A DNA stretch of 64,000 bases from JAHRAW01 sp028066695. Lineage in GTDB: Bacteria; Pseudomonadota; Gammaproteobacteria; Arenicellales; Poriferihabitantaceae. The notes under the pieces were generated by a model. The model did no database searches. It was not told the DNA's origin and saw only the letters and a list, made by a program, of their open reading frames with translations. Where the stretch lies: positions 868,001-932,000 of the forward strand of contig OY734803.1 in the NCBI GenBank assembly GCA_963457535.1, read 5' to 3'. This document shows, piece after piece, positions 10,189-18,355 of the stretch (within the stretch, counting starts at the first letter, position 1; every line of letters begins with the position of its first letter). The position numbers and the translations under genes are program-made.

Positions 10189-11187
10189 TTACGCGCGCTT
10201 TCGCCAGTGCCCGTAGGCGGCGATCATCATGGACAAATCGTCGTGCCGCGGTTTCCAGCCGAGGTCGCGGCGCGCGCGCGAAGTGTCCACGATGAATTTT
10301 TTGTCGGCGAGGAGGTATTGCTCGGGATACAGCAACTCCACGCCGGCGGCGGCGAGCGCGCGCAACGCGATGCGCACCAGCGGCGCCGGCGTCGGCAGCA
10401 CCAATGACTTGGAGCCGGCCGCAGCGCAAAGTTGCCGCAGCAAATCGCGCACGCACAGCGACGGTTCGGAACCGAGGTTATAGGCCGCGTTCGGGCAGCC
10501 GGCGGCGAGCGCGAGCGGCACCGCCGCGGCGCAGTCCCGCAGCGCGATCATTTGGTAGTGGTTTTTGCCGGCGCCTATCAGCGGCACCGGCAGGTTGCGG
10601 CGAATTAACTTGAACAGTTTTTCAAAGATGCCGAGCCGCCCGGCGCCGGTAATCAGGCGCGGGCGAAAAAAAGTCGCCGGCAAATCGTTGGCGCGCGCGA
10701 ACGCGCGCACTTCGCGCTCCATGCGCGCCTTGGAGGCGCCGTATTCGCCGAGCGGGTTCAGCGGATGCTCCTCGCCGATCGGCAATTCGCGCGGCGCGCC
10801 GTAGACCATGTCGGTGGAAAATTGCACCAGCCCGGCCGCGCCGGACTCGCGCGCGAAATGGCAGACATTCAGCGCGCCGTCCACATTGACTTCGGAAATC
10901 CAGCGCAGCCGCCCGCGGCGCGGCGGCGCGTTCGCATACTGCCGCACCGCCAAATTGACCACCCAGGCGCCGCGCGGGCAGCGGCGCGCCAGGCGCAGCA
11001 TGCTTTCGCGGTCGCGCACATCGCAGTTTTCATAGCGAATTTTCCGGCCGGTAAATTGCGCGGCGGCGCGCCCGGTGGCGGCCGGCAAATCCGCCACCAC
11101 CACTTCGGCGCCGGCCTCAAGCAGTTGCCGCGCCACCTCCCCGCCGAGAAAGCCGGCGCCGCCGAAGACGATGCAGTCGCCGTTCAT
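10189..11187 (-). CDS. NAD-dependent epimerase/dehydratase (extended SDR), last gene of the glycosyltransferase run
   Basis: A 332-residue extended short-chain dehydrogenase: the Rossmann loop VFGGAGFLGG is at residues 7-16, the catalytic triad is S124 with Y149xxxK153 (EYGASK), and a DVRDRESM segment follows the second strand. The family interconverts nucleotide- or lipid-linked sugars. I chose the ATG at 11187, directly before the Rossmann strand and 7 bp after the stop of the preceding glycosyltransferase. Being last in a 12-gene run of sugar-transfer genes, it probably makes or modifies the sugar donor, but no sequence feature fixes the substrate. Confidence 0.88.
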   Translation of the reverse strand: MNGDCIVFGGAGFLGGEVARQLLEAGAEVVVADLPAATGRAAAQFTGRKIRYENCDVRDRESMLRLARRCPRGAWVVNLAVRQYANAPPRRGRLRWISEVNVDGALNVCHFARESGAAGLVQFSTDMVYGAPRELPIGEEHPLNPLGEYGASKARMEREVRAFARANDLPATFFRPRLITGAGRLGIFEKLFKLIRRNLPVPLIGAGKNHYQMIALRDCAAAVPLALAAGCPNAAYNLGSEPSLCVRDLLRQLCAAAGSKSLVLPTPAPLVRIALRALAAAGVELLYPEQYLLADKKFIVDTSRARRDLGWKPRHDDLSMMIAAYGHWRKRA

Positions 11188-11194
11188 CAGCCGC

Positions 11195-12922
11195 TCAGGG
11201 CTCGCGCCGGTAGAGTTGCGAGCGGCGCGCGTCATATTTCAGCAGGTCGGGGCGCGAAGTGCGCCACGCCGGCTCCGGGCGATGCGGGCTGCAGTAGCCG
11301 TAAATCGCGCCGGGGAAATCCTCCATGCGGCGGTACCGCGTCCGCCCGCTTACGCCCGGCAAAATCAGGCGGTCGGTGAACGGCGGGCGCGCGGTCCACA
11401 GCACATAGTCCGGCGTTATTTCGTCTTTCAGCACGCGCGGAATGAGCAAGTGTTCGCGTCCGCGGGTGTTCACTCCGGGCGCCGGACGCTCCAGCGCGCA
11501 GCACATGCGCAGATGGTCGGAAAGTTCCCACAGCAGCATGGTCATGCCGCACTGCTTGTAACTCGCGAACACCAGCGAATCTTTCGGCACATTTTCGCGG
11601 ATGTAGTCCAGCGACTCGCGCTGCAGATCCGGGTAGTCGCGGTGGTATTCCAGCGCCAGCGCCGGCAGCGTCCATTTCGGGCGGTGACTGTCGTTCTCCA
11701 AACAGCATAGCAACGGCCAGCCGGCCGCGTTGCTCAGCAGCAAAACCGCGCCGAGCGCGGCGCCGGCGATGCGCGCGCGATTCCACGTCCAGTGCAAAAC
11801 CGCCGCGGAAACCACCGCGGCAAACGGCGCGAACGAGGAGATGTAGCGAATCCCGGCGAAATCAACCGCGGTTCTTTGCAGCGCGAACAAAACCACGCAG
11901 ACCGCAAGCAGCGCCAGATACCAGTCAATGCGCGGCATGTCTTCATACCAGCGCGGGGAGGACATGCCGGCGCGCCGGGCGCGCAGGCGCGCGGCCGCGG
12001 CGAGAGCAATCGCGCACAGCGCGACGCTCCACGCCAGCAAGTTGTTGTAGTTCACGATTTTCACGCTCTGCCACAACTCCGGCGCAAAGCGCGCCAAGTC
12101 GGCGCCCGGGTTGTCGTAATAACCCGCGCCGAAATATCCGGCAAAAAACGCCCAGCCGGCCTGCGCCGCATACACGCCGGCCGCGGCCGCCGACAGCGCC
12201 CAGGCGCGGCGGTCAAACTCGCGCCGCCGAAACAGCAAATGCGCGGCGGCGAGCGCGGTCATGAAAGTCAGGTTGGCGACATAGTGCGCGTGAAAACCGG
12301 CGATCGCGGCCGCGGCCAGCGCCGCCGCCCAAACCGCCTGCGACCGCGGTTGCGAATGCGCGCGAAAATTCAGATACGCCCAGAACACCGTCATGTGCGC
12401 CAGCAACACCAGCGCGTTGTAAGTCGCCGACCGCGCATAACCGAGCGTCAGCGGCGACAAACAGGCGAGCGCGAATGCAGTCGCGGCCAGCCACGGCGAA
12501 CGCGGAAATTCGCGCCGCAAAATTGCCGCAAAAAGCGCCATCGCCGCCAGCGTCAAAAGCGCGCTGAGCATGCGCGCCTGCGCATCGCCGGCGCCGAACA
12601 GCGCGAACACCATGCCGGTCAGCCACGGCATCAGCGGCGGGTAAAACAGCGTGCCGTCGGGTTTTATGATGCCGGCGCCAAATGCGTTGTACAGATTGCG
12701 CCCGTCATCAACCAGCGGCGCGCCCAACGCAGCCCAGTTGCGCGCCAAATACGCGCTGATCGCCTCGTCGTCCCACAGCGTCGCCCAGTCCAAATTGACC
12801 AGCGACAAATACGCGCAGACGGCGAAGACCGCGGCCATCGCATACCACGCGGCCGGCGGAAACGGCGGCGGCGTCCCGCGCGCATTTTCATGTTCATGGG
12901 CGCGCTGCTTTTTCGGTTTCAC
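11195..12922 (-). CDS. GT-C membrane glycosyltransferase, array copy 1 (most downstream)
   Basis: A 575-residue multi-helix protein of the ArnT/PMT-like GT-C superfamily (PF13231-type). After a short charged N-terminus and first helix comes the acidic catalytic-loop motif LWDDEA (D51, D52, E53), then YPPLMPWLTG and the conserved LGYARSATYNAL helix. The C-terminal periplasmic part holds ALEYHRDYPD and LWELSDHLRMCC. These enzymes transfer sugar from a polyprenyl phosphate on the outer face of the membrane. The GTG start at 12922 overlaps the TGA of copy 2. Long blocks are identical to copy 2 at nucleotide level (74 and 123 nt). The acceptor is unknown. Confidence 0.88.
   Translation of the reverse strand: MKPKKQRAHEHENARGTPPPFPPAAWYAMAAVFAVCAYLSLVNLDWATLWDDEAISAYLARNWAALGAPLVDDGRNLYNAFGAGIIKPDGTLFYPPLMPWLTGMVFALFGAGDAQARMLSALLTLAAMALFAAILRREFPRSPWLAATAFALACLSPLTLGYARSATYNALVLLAHMTVFWAYLNFRAHSQPRSQAVWAAALAAAAIAGFHAHYVANLTFMTALAAAHLLFRRREFDRRAWALSAAAAGVYAAQAGWAFFAGYFGAGYYDNPGADLARFAPELWQSVKIVNYNNLLAWSVALCAIALAAAARLRARRAGMSSPRWYEDMPRIDWYLALLAVCVVLFALQRTAVDFAGIRYISSFAPFAAVVSAAVLHWTWNRARIAGAALGAVLLLSNAAGWPLLCCLENDSHRPKWTLPALALEYHRDYPDLQRESLDYIRENVPKDSLVFASYKQCGMTMLLWELSDHLRMCCALERPAPGVNTRGREHLLIPRVLKDEITPDYVLWTARPPFTDRLILPGVSGRTRYRRMEDFPGAIYGYCSPHRPEPAWRTSRPDLLKYDARRSQLYRREP
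11558..11680 (-). repeat. 123-bp block identical to 13285-13407 (between GT copies 1 and 2)
   Basis: The plus-strand sequences 11558-11680 and 13285-13407 are identical over 123 bases, coding the segment around RENVPKDSLVFAS and its upstream ALEYHRDYPD motif. A second block, 11234-11307 versus 12961-13034 (74 bases), is also identical. Between the blocks the copies differ clearly, so identity is patchy. Confidence 0.85.
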
Positions 12923-14649
12923 GGCCGCTCCAGTTGGTAGAGATGCGAACGGCGCGCATTATATTTCAGCAGGTCGGGGCGCGAAGTGCGCCACGCCGGC
13001 TCCGGGCGATGCGGGCTGCAGTAGCCGTAAATCGGGCCGGGAAAATCTTTCACGCGGCGGTAATGCACATCCGGCGCTCCGTCCGGCAGGGTCATGCGCT
13101 CTTTGAACGGCGGAAGCGCCGCCCAAAGCAAATAATCCGGGCGCGCCTCTCCGCTCAGCACGCGCTGCGGATGCAGCCACTCGCATCCGCGGTTTTTAAC
13201 CGCGGGCGAAGTTCCCGGCGGCTTGCAGCAAAAGCACAGGTGGTCGGAGAGTTCCCACAGCAGCAAGGTCACGCCGCACTGCTCGTAACTCGCGAACACC
13301 AGCGAATCTTTCGGCACATTTTCGCGGATGTAGTCCAGCGACTCGCGCTGCAGATCCGGGTAGTCGCGGTGGTATTCCAGCGCCAGCGCCGGCAGCGTCC
13401 ATTTCGGAAGGTGGCTGTCGTTCTCCAAACAGCACAGCAACGGCCAGCCGGCCGCGTTGCTCAGCAGCAAAACCGCGCCGAGCGCGGCGCCGGCGATGCG
13501 CGCGCGTTTCCACGCCCAGTGCAAAACCGCCGCGGAAACCACCGCGGCAAACGGCGCGAACGAGGAGATGTAGCGAATCCCGGCGAAATCGGCCGCGGTT
13601 CTTTGCAGCGCGAGCGAAACCACGCACACCGCCAGCGCGGCCAGATACCAGTCAATGCGCGGCATGTCTTCATACCAGCGAATTCGCGGAGGGGACATGC
13701 TGTCATCGCTGTCATCGCTGTCATTGCCGTCGTTGCCGCCGCCGCGCCATGCGCGCAGGCGCGCGGCCGCGGCAAGAACAATCGCGCACAGCGCGACGCT
13801 CCACGCCAGTAGGTTGTTGTGGTTCACCAGTTTCACGCTCTGCCACAACTCCGGCGCAAAGCGCGCCAAGTTGATTTCCACGCCTTGGTCGCCCGCGCCG
13901 GAATATCCGGAAAGAAACGCCCAGCCGGCCTGCGCCGCATAGACGCCGGCCGCGGCCGCGGACAAAGCCCAGGCGCGGCGGTCAAACTCGCGCCGCCGAA
14001 ACAGCAAATGCGCGACAGTCAATGCGGCCATGAAAGTCAGGTTGGCGGCAAAGTGCGCGTGAAAACCGGCGATCGCGGCCGCGGTCAGCACCGCAGCCCA
14101 AATCGCCTGAGACCGCATTTGCGAACTCGCGCAAAGATTCAAGTACGCCCAAAACACCGTCATGTGCGCCAGCAACACCAGCGCGTTGTAAGTCGCCGAC
14201 CGCGCGTAACCGAGAGTCAGCGGCGACAAACAGGCGAGCGCGAATGCGGCCGCGGCCAGCCACGGCGCGCGCGGAAACTCGCGGCGCAAAATCAAAGCGA
14301 ACAGCGCCATCGCCGCCAGCGTCAAAAACGCGCTGAGCATGCGCGCCTGCGCATCGCCGGCGCCGAACAGCGCGAACACCATGCTGGTCAGCCACGGCAT
14401 CAGCGGCGGGTAAAACAGCGTGCCGTCGGGTTTGGCGCCGCGAGTGTCGGTGAAAAGATTGCGCCCGTCATCGGCGAGCGGCGCGCCCAATTCCATCCAG
14501 TTGCGCGCCAAATACGCGCTGATCGCCTCGTCGTCCCACAGCGTCGCCCAGTCCAAATTGACCAGCGACAAATACGCGCAGACGGCGAAGACCGCGGCCA
14601 TCGCATACCACGCGGCCGGCGGAAACGGCGGCGGTTTTTCCGGTTTCAC
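12919..14649 (-). CDS. GT-C membrane glycosyltransferase, array copy 2
   Basis: A 576-residue paralogue of copy 1 with the same order of motifs: LWDDEA near residue 40, YPPLMPWLTS, LGYARSATYNAL, YISSFAPFAAV and the C-terminal DYPDLQRESLDYIREN segment. The GTG start (14649) overlaps the TGA of copy 3 as GTGA; the frame is open much further upstream, but that region is the coding sequence of copy 3 in another frame. An inter-helix loop carries a Gly/Asn/Asp/Ser-rich insertion (GGNDGNDSDDSDDS) encoded by 9-bp repeats at 13700-13744; copy 1 lacks it. Likely transfers a lipid-linked sugar in the periplasm. Confidence 0.88.
   Translation of the reverse strand: MKPEKPPPFPPAAWYAMAAVFAVCAYLSLVNLDWATLWDDEAISAYLARNWMELGAPLADDGRNLFTDTRGAKPDGTLFYPPLMPWLTSMVFALFGAGDAQARMLSAFLTLAAMALFALILRREFPRAPWLAAAAFALACLSPLTLGYARSATYNALVLLAHMTVFWAYLNLCASSQMRSQAIWAAVLTAAAIAGFHAHFAANLTFMAALTVAHLLFRRREFDRRAWALSAAAAGVYAAQAGWAFLSGYSGAGDQGVEINLARFAPELWQSVKLVNHNNLLAWSVALCAIVLAAAARLRAWRGGGNDGNDSDDSDDSMSPPRIRWYEDMPRIDWYLAALAVCVVSLALQRTAADFAGIRYISSFAPFAAVVSAAVLHWAWKRARIAGAALGAVLLLSNAAGWPLLCCLENDSHLPKWTLPALALEYHRDYPDLQRESLDYIRENVPKDSLVFASYEQCGVTLLLWELSDHLCFCCKPPGTSPAVKNRGCEWLHPQRVLSGEARPDYLLWAALPPFKERMTLPDGAPDVHYRRVKDFPGPIYGYCSPHRPEPAWRTSRPDLLKYNARRSHLYQLERP
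13700..13744 (-). repeat. 9-bp in-frame microsatellite in GT copy 2
   Basis: On the plus strand CTGTCATCG is present twice in tandem (13700-13708, 13709-13717), followed by CTGTCATTG and further decayed 9-bp units to about 13744. On the coding strand these give repeated Asp-Asp-Ser and related triplets in a loop between two membrane segments. The unit length is a multiple of three, so gain or loss of units keeps the frame. Confidence 0.75.
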
Positions 14650-16466
14650 GGCCGCTCCAGTTGGTAGAGGTGCGCACGGCGCGCACGGTCTTTTATCCGG
14701 TCGGGGCGCGGGTTGCGAAAGCCCGGCTCCGGGCGGCCCGGCGAGCAGCCGCCGTGCAGGTTGAAAATGGGACTCGGAAAATCGGCGACGCGTTGATAGG
14801 CGCGCTCGCTCAGGGTCACCGACGGATAAAACCGCGCGGGCCCGATCAGAAACAAATAGTCCGGCACGACCTCGCCGCTCAGCACGCGCGGGCGGAACAA
14901 ATATTCGCGCCCGCGCGTGTCGGCCCACTGCGCCGGGCGGTTGAGCGAGCAGCACATGCGCACATGGTCGGAGAGTTCCCACAGAAACACGGTCCAGCCG
15001 CATTGCCCGTAATCCACGAACACCACCGAATCCTTCGGCACATTTTCGCGGATGTAGTCCAGCGCCTCGCGCTGCAAATCCGGAAAGTCGCGGTGGTATT
15101 CCAGCGCGAGCGCCGGCAGCGTCCAGCGCGGCAGATTCGCCTGATGCGCGCCTCCGGACAGCATCGGCCAGCCGGCCGCGTTGCTCAGCAGCAATGTCGC
15201 GCCGAGCGCGAGCCCGGCGATGCGCGCGCGCCGCCACGCCCAATACGCGGCGGCCGCGGCCGCCACCAGCGCAAACGGCGCGAACGACGAGAGAAAGCGC
15301 GCCGCGGCGTAATCCACCATGGTTTTTGCCAGCGCCAGCAGCAGCGCGCCGAACAGCGTCAATGCCATGTAATGCGCGGCGCGCGCGGTCGCCGCGTCAT
15401 CCGGCGTCCATTCGCGCCGGGCGAAAAAGGCCGGCCGCGCTTCTTTCCAAAACGGCGGTTGTGAATCGCGCGCCCAGGCGAGCGCGCGCCACAACAGCAG
15501 CCACAGCACGACGCTCCACGCCAGCATTCCGTCGTAACTGAGTTGAAAAAATTCCCACCACAGCGTCGGCGGCAGCCTGCTCCAAACGGGCGCGTGCATG
15601 CCGTAGCCGCCGCCGATGTCCTCGGCGGCGAGCAGCCAAATCAATTGCGCCGCATACGCGCCGGCCGCGCCCGCGGACAGCGCCCAGGCGCGGCGGTTGA
15701 ACTCGCGCCGCCGGCACAGCAAATGCATTCCGCCGAGCGCGCCCATGAACAGCAGGTTGGAAAGATAGTGCGCGTGAAATCCGGCGATGGCGGCCGCTGC
15801 GAGCGCAACCGCATGCCAAACCCGCGGGCGCGCGCAAAGATGCAAATACGCCCAGAACACCGCCGTGTGCGCCAGAAGCAACGGCGCGTTGTAGGTCGCC
15901 GAACGCGCGTAGCCGAGAACCAGCGGCGACAAACAGGCGAGCGCGAACGCGGCCGCGGCCAGCCATGGCGCGCGCGCAAACTCGCGCCGCAAAATCAGCG
16001 CGAACAGCGCCATCGCCGCAAGCGTCATAAGCGCGCTGAGCATGCGCGCCTGCGCATCGCCGGCGCCGAACACCCTGAACACCATGCCGGTCAGCCACGG
16101 CATCAGCGGCGGGTAATAAACGGTGCCGTCGGGTTTGATTTCGCTGCTGTTGCGGCTGGCGTCGGCGCGCTCGCGCCCGGACGGGCTGTAAATGTTGCGC
16201 CCGTCATCGGCGCGCAATTCGCCGAACGCGGCATGGTTGCGCGCCAGTTGCGCGCTGATCGCCTCGTCGTCCCACAGCGTCGCCCAGTCCAAATTGACCA
16301 GCGACAAATACGCGCAGACGGCGAAGATCGCGGCCATGACATGGCGCGCGGCGCGCGGAAATGCGGGCGGCGGCGAAGAGGATGAAGGCGAAGACGGCGG
16401 CGGCGCCTCGCTCTGAATCGGCAACTCGCGAGTTTGCCGCCGGGCGCGGCGGCGGTTTCCGCTCAC
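14646..16466 (-). CDS. GT-C membrane glycosyltransferase, array copy 3
   Basis: A 606-residue paralogue. A longer Ser/Pro-rich cytoplasmic N-terminus (runs of Pro and Ser at about residues 22-35) precedes the first helix and the LWDDEA motif. A roughly ten-residue insertion (SGRERADASRNSSE) follows the DDGRNIY segment and is not found in the other copies. YPPLMPWLTG, LGYARSATYNAP and the terminal DFPDLQREALDYIREN region are kept. I placed the start at the GTG at 16466, which forms GTGA with the stop of copy 4. More diverged from copies 1 and 2 in the C-terminal periplasmic domain, which may mean a different acceptor. Confidence 0.86.
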   Translation of the reverse strand: MSGNRRRARRQTRELPIQSEAPPPSSPSSSSPPPAFPRAARHVMAAIFAVCAYLSLVNLDWATLWDDEAISAQLARNHAAFGELRADDGRNIYSPSGRERADASRNSSEIKPDGTVYYPPLMPWLTGMVFRVFGAGDAQARMLSALMTLAAMALFALILRREFARAPWLAAAAFALACLSPLVLGYARSATYNAPLLLAHTAVFWAYLHLCARPRVWHAVALAAAAIAGFHAHYLSNLLFMGALGGMHLLCRRREFNRRAWALSAGAAGAYAAQLIWLLAAEDIGGGYGMHAPVWSRLPPTLWWEFFQLSYDGMLAWSVVLWLLLWRALAWARDSQPPFWKEARPAFFARREWTPDDAATARAAHYMALTLFGALLLALAKTMVDYAAARFLSSFAPFALVAAAAAAYWAWRRARIAGLALGATLLLSNAAGWPMLSGGAHQANLPRWTLPALALEYHRDFPDLQREALDYIRENVPKDSVVFVDYGQCGWTVFLWELSDHVRMCCSLNRPAQWADTRGREYLFRPRVLSGEVVPDYLFLIGPARFYPSVTLSERAYQRVADFPSPIFNLHGGCSPGRPEPGFRNPRPDRIKDRARRAHLYQLERP

Positions 16467-18355
16467 GGCCGCACCCGCTGATACAACCGCAACAATTGAA
16501 TCTCGTTGTTCGGCCACGGCGCCTCGGAATGCGTGCGCGCCAAATCCGGGCGCGAGACATGCCAGACCGGCTCCGGACGGTTCATCCTGTAACTACTCCA
16601 GGGACCATACGGCACTTCCGGAAAATCGGCGGCGCGGCGGTAGACGCGTTCGCCCGGCAGCGCCATGAATTCGCCCTGCGGATGCGGGCCCCAGGCGGCG
16701 CGCATGCGGAACGCGTTGTGCGCGGAGGGCGGGCCCCACAGCAGCAGGTAATCGGGGGTGAAATCGCCGCGCATCATGTTCTGCGCAAACGCGCGCGCGC
16801 GGATTTCGCCGGCGCCGCTTCCGCGGTACATCGCGCAGCAAAAAAGCAGATGGTCGGAGAGATTCCACAGCCACGCGCCGCGGTCGTCGTTGGTGTACAC
16901 CAGCGTGTCTTTCGGCAGGCGCGCGCGCAGATAGGCGAGCGCCTCGCGCTGGCCGTCCGGGTAGTCGCGGTGGTATTCCAGCGCCAACTTCGGCAGAGTC
17001 AGCATCGGCGTTTTTCCGCTCTCCACGCGCCATGCAACCGGCCAGGCTGCAACATTGGTGAACAGCAGAACCGCCAGCAGCGCGCCGCCGCCGATGCGCG
17101 TGCGCCGCCACAGCCAGCACACCGCGGCCGCGCCGACCACCGCGGCAAACGGCGCAAGCGTGGAAATGTAGCGAATCGCGGTGTGCTGCGAGCGCATCTT
17201 CCACAAAATTAACAGCGCGACCGCGAACAGCGCCAGCGCGAAGAAATGCGCGACGCGGGCGTCATGCGCGACATCCTCTTCATGCGCGACGCTTTCTTCA
17301 TGCGAGACACCCTCCTCATGTGCGACGCCGTCTTCATGCGCGCCACCCTCCTCTTCATGCGCATGCGCAAGCTTGCGCGCGCGCGCCTGTTGCCACCACC
17401 ACCACGCGCCCCACAGCATCACGCTCCACGCCAGAAAGTTGTGGCTGTTCAAGAAAAAAAACGCCCAGCCGATTGCCGCAAACAGGCCGCTTCGCACCGG
17501 ATCTTCGAGATAGCCGGTCTCCGCCGCGAATTTCAGCGCATGCCAGGCCGCCTGCGCGGCATAGACGCCGCCGGCAACCGCGGCGATGAGCCACATGCGG
17601 AGGTCAAATTCGCGGCGGCGAAACAGCAAGTGCATCGCGCCGAGCGACGCCATGAAAATCATATTGCTGAGATAGTGCGCGTGATACGCGGCGATGGCGG
17701 CCGCGGTCATCAGCGCCGCCCAGCCGATTTGCCGCGCAAGGCGCGGCCGCGCGCAAAACTCCAAATACGACAGGAACACCGTCATGTGCAGTAATAACAG
17801 CAGCGCGTTGTAGGTCGCCGAACGCGCATAACCGAGCGTAAACGGCGACAGGCAGACAAGCGCGAATGCGACCGCGGCCAGCCACGGCGCGCGCGGAAAC
17901 TCGCGCCGCAAAATCAGCGCAAACAGCGCCATCGCCGCCAGCGTGGACAGCGCGCTGACCAGGCGCGCCTGTATTTCGCCGGCGCCGAATGCGGCAAACG
18001 AAAGCGCGGTCAAAGCCGGCATCAGCGGCGGGTAACGGACGCTGCCGTCGGGTTTGATGTCGCGGCCTTCAAAGGCGGTGTACAGATTGCGCCCGTCATC
18101 GGCGAGCGGCGCGCCGAACTCCATCCAGTTGCGCGCCAAATAGACGCTGATTCCTTCGTCAATCCACACCGGCGCCCAGTCCAAATTCACCAGCGACAAA
18201 TACGCGCACACCGCAAACGCCGCGGCCATCGCGGCAAGCGCGGCGCGCGGAAACGGCGGCGGGCACGACGGCGGCGGCTCCGCCGCCGCTTCATTCCGCG
18301 GCGGCAACTCGCGCGTTTGCCGGTGGGCGGGGCGGTTTCGGACGCGGGTTCTCAT
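16463..18355 (-). CDS. GT-C membrane glycosyltransferase, array copy 4, with His/Glu-rich repeat loop
   Basis: A 630-residue paralogue in which the catalytic-loop motif reads VWIDEG instead of LWDDEA, shared with copy 5. LGYARSATYNALLLLLHM, YISTLAPFAAV and the LALEYHRDYPDGQREALAYL region are conserved. Its special feature is a His/Glu-rich loop between two helices built from hexapeptide units such as VAHEEG, VSHEES, VAHEED and VAHDAR, encoded by 18-bp tandem repeats at 17263-17358. The ATG start at 18355 overlaps the TGA of copy 5 (ATGA). The loop could bind metal or simply vary in length; neither is shown. Confidence 0.87.
   Translation of the reverse strand: MRTRVRNRPAHRQTRELPPRNEAAAEPPPSCPPPFPRAALAAMAAAFAVCAYLSLVNLDWAPVWIDEGISVYLARNWMEFGAPLADDGRNLYTAFEGRDIKPDGSVRYPPLMPALTALSFAAFGAGEIQARLVSALSTLAAMALFALILRREFPRAPWLAAVAFALVCLSPFTLGYARSATYNALLLLLHMTVFLSYLEFCARPRLARQIGWAALMTAAAIAAYHAHYLSNMIFMASLGAMHLLFRRREFDLRMWLIAAVAGGVYAAQAAWHALKFAAETGYLEDPVRSGLFAAIGWAFFFLNSHNFLAWSVMLWGAWWWWQQARARKLAHAHEEEGGAHEDGVAHEEGVSHEESVAHEEDVAHDARVAHFFALALFAVALLILWKMRSQHTAIRYISTLAPFAAVVGAAAVCWLWRRTRIGGGALLAVLLFTNVAAWPVAWRVESGKTPMLTLPKLALEYHRDYPDGQREALAYLRARLPKDTLVYTNDDRGAWLWNLSDHLLFCCAMYRGSGAGEIRARAFAQNMMRGDFTPDYLLLWGPPSAHNAFRMRAAWGPHPQGEFMALPGERVYRRAADFPEVPYGPWSSYRMNRPEPVWHVSRPDLARTHSEAPWPNNEIQLLRLYQRVRP
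17263..17358 (-). repeat. 18-bp in-frame minisatellite in GT copy 4
   Basis: On the plus strand CATGCGCGAC or a one- or two-base variant starts at 17263, 17281, 17299, 17317 and 17335, exactly 18 bp apart, and CATGCGC again at 17356 after a 21-bp unit. The coding strand gives imperfect hexapeptides centred on Ala-His-Glu. The unit is divisible by three, so copy number can change without frameshift. Confidence 0.85.

Noticed and set aside
17263..17358. CRISPR-like or regulatory repeat
   Set aside because: The 18-bp repeats lie inside a coding frame with no spacers.
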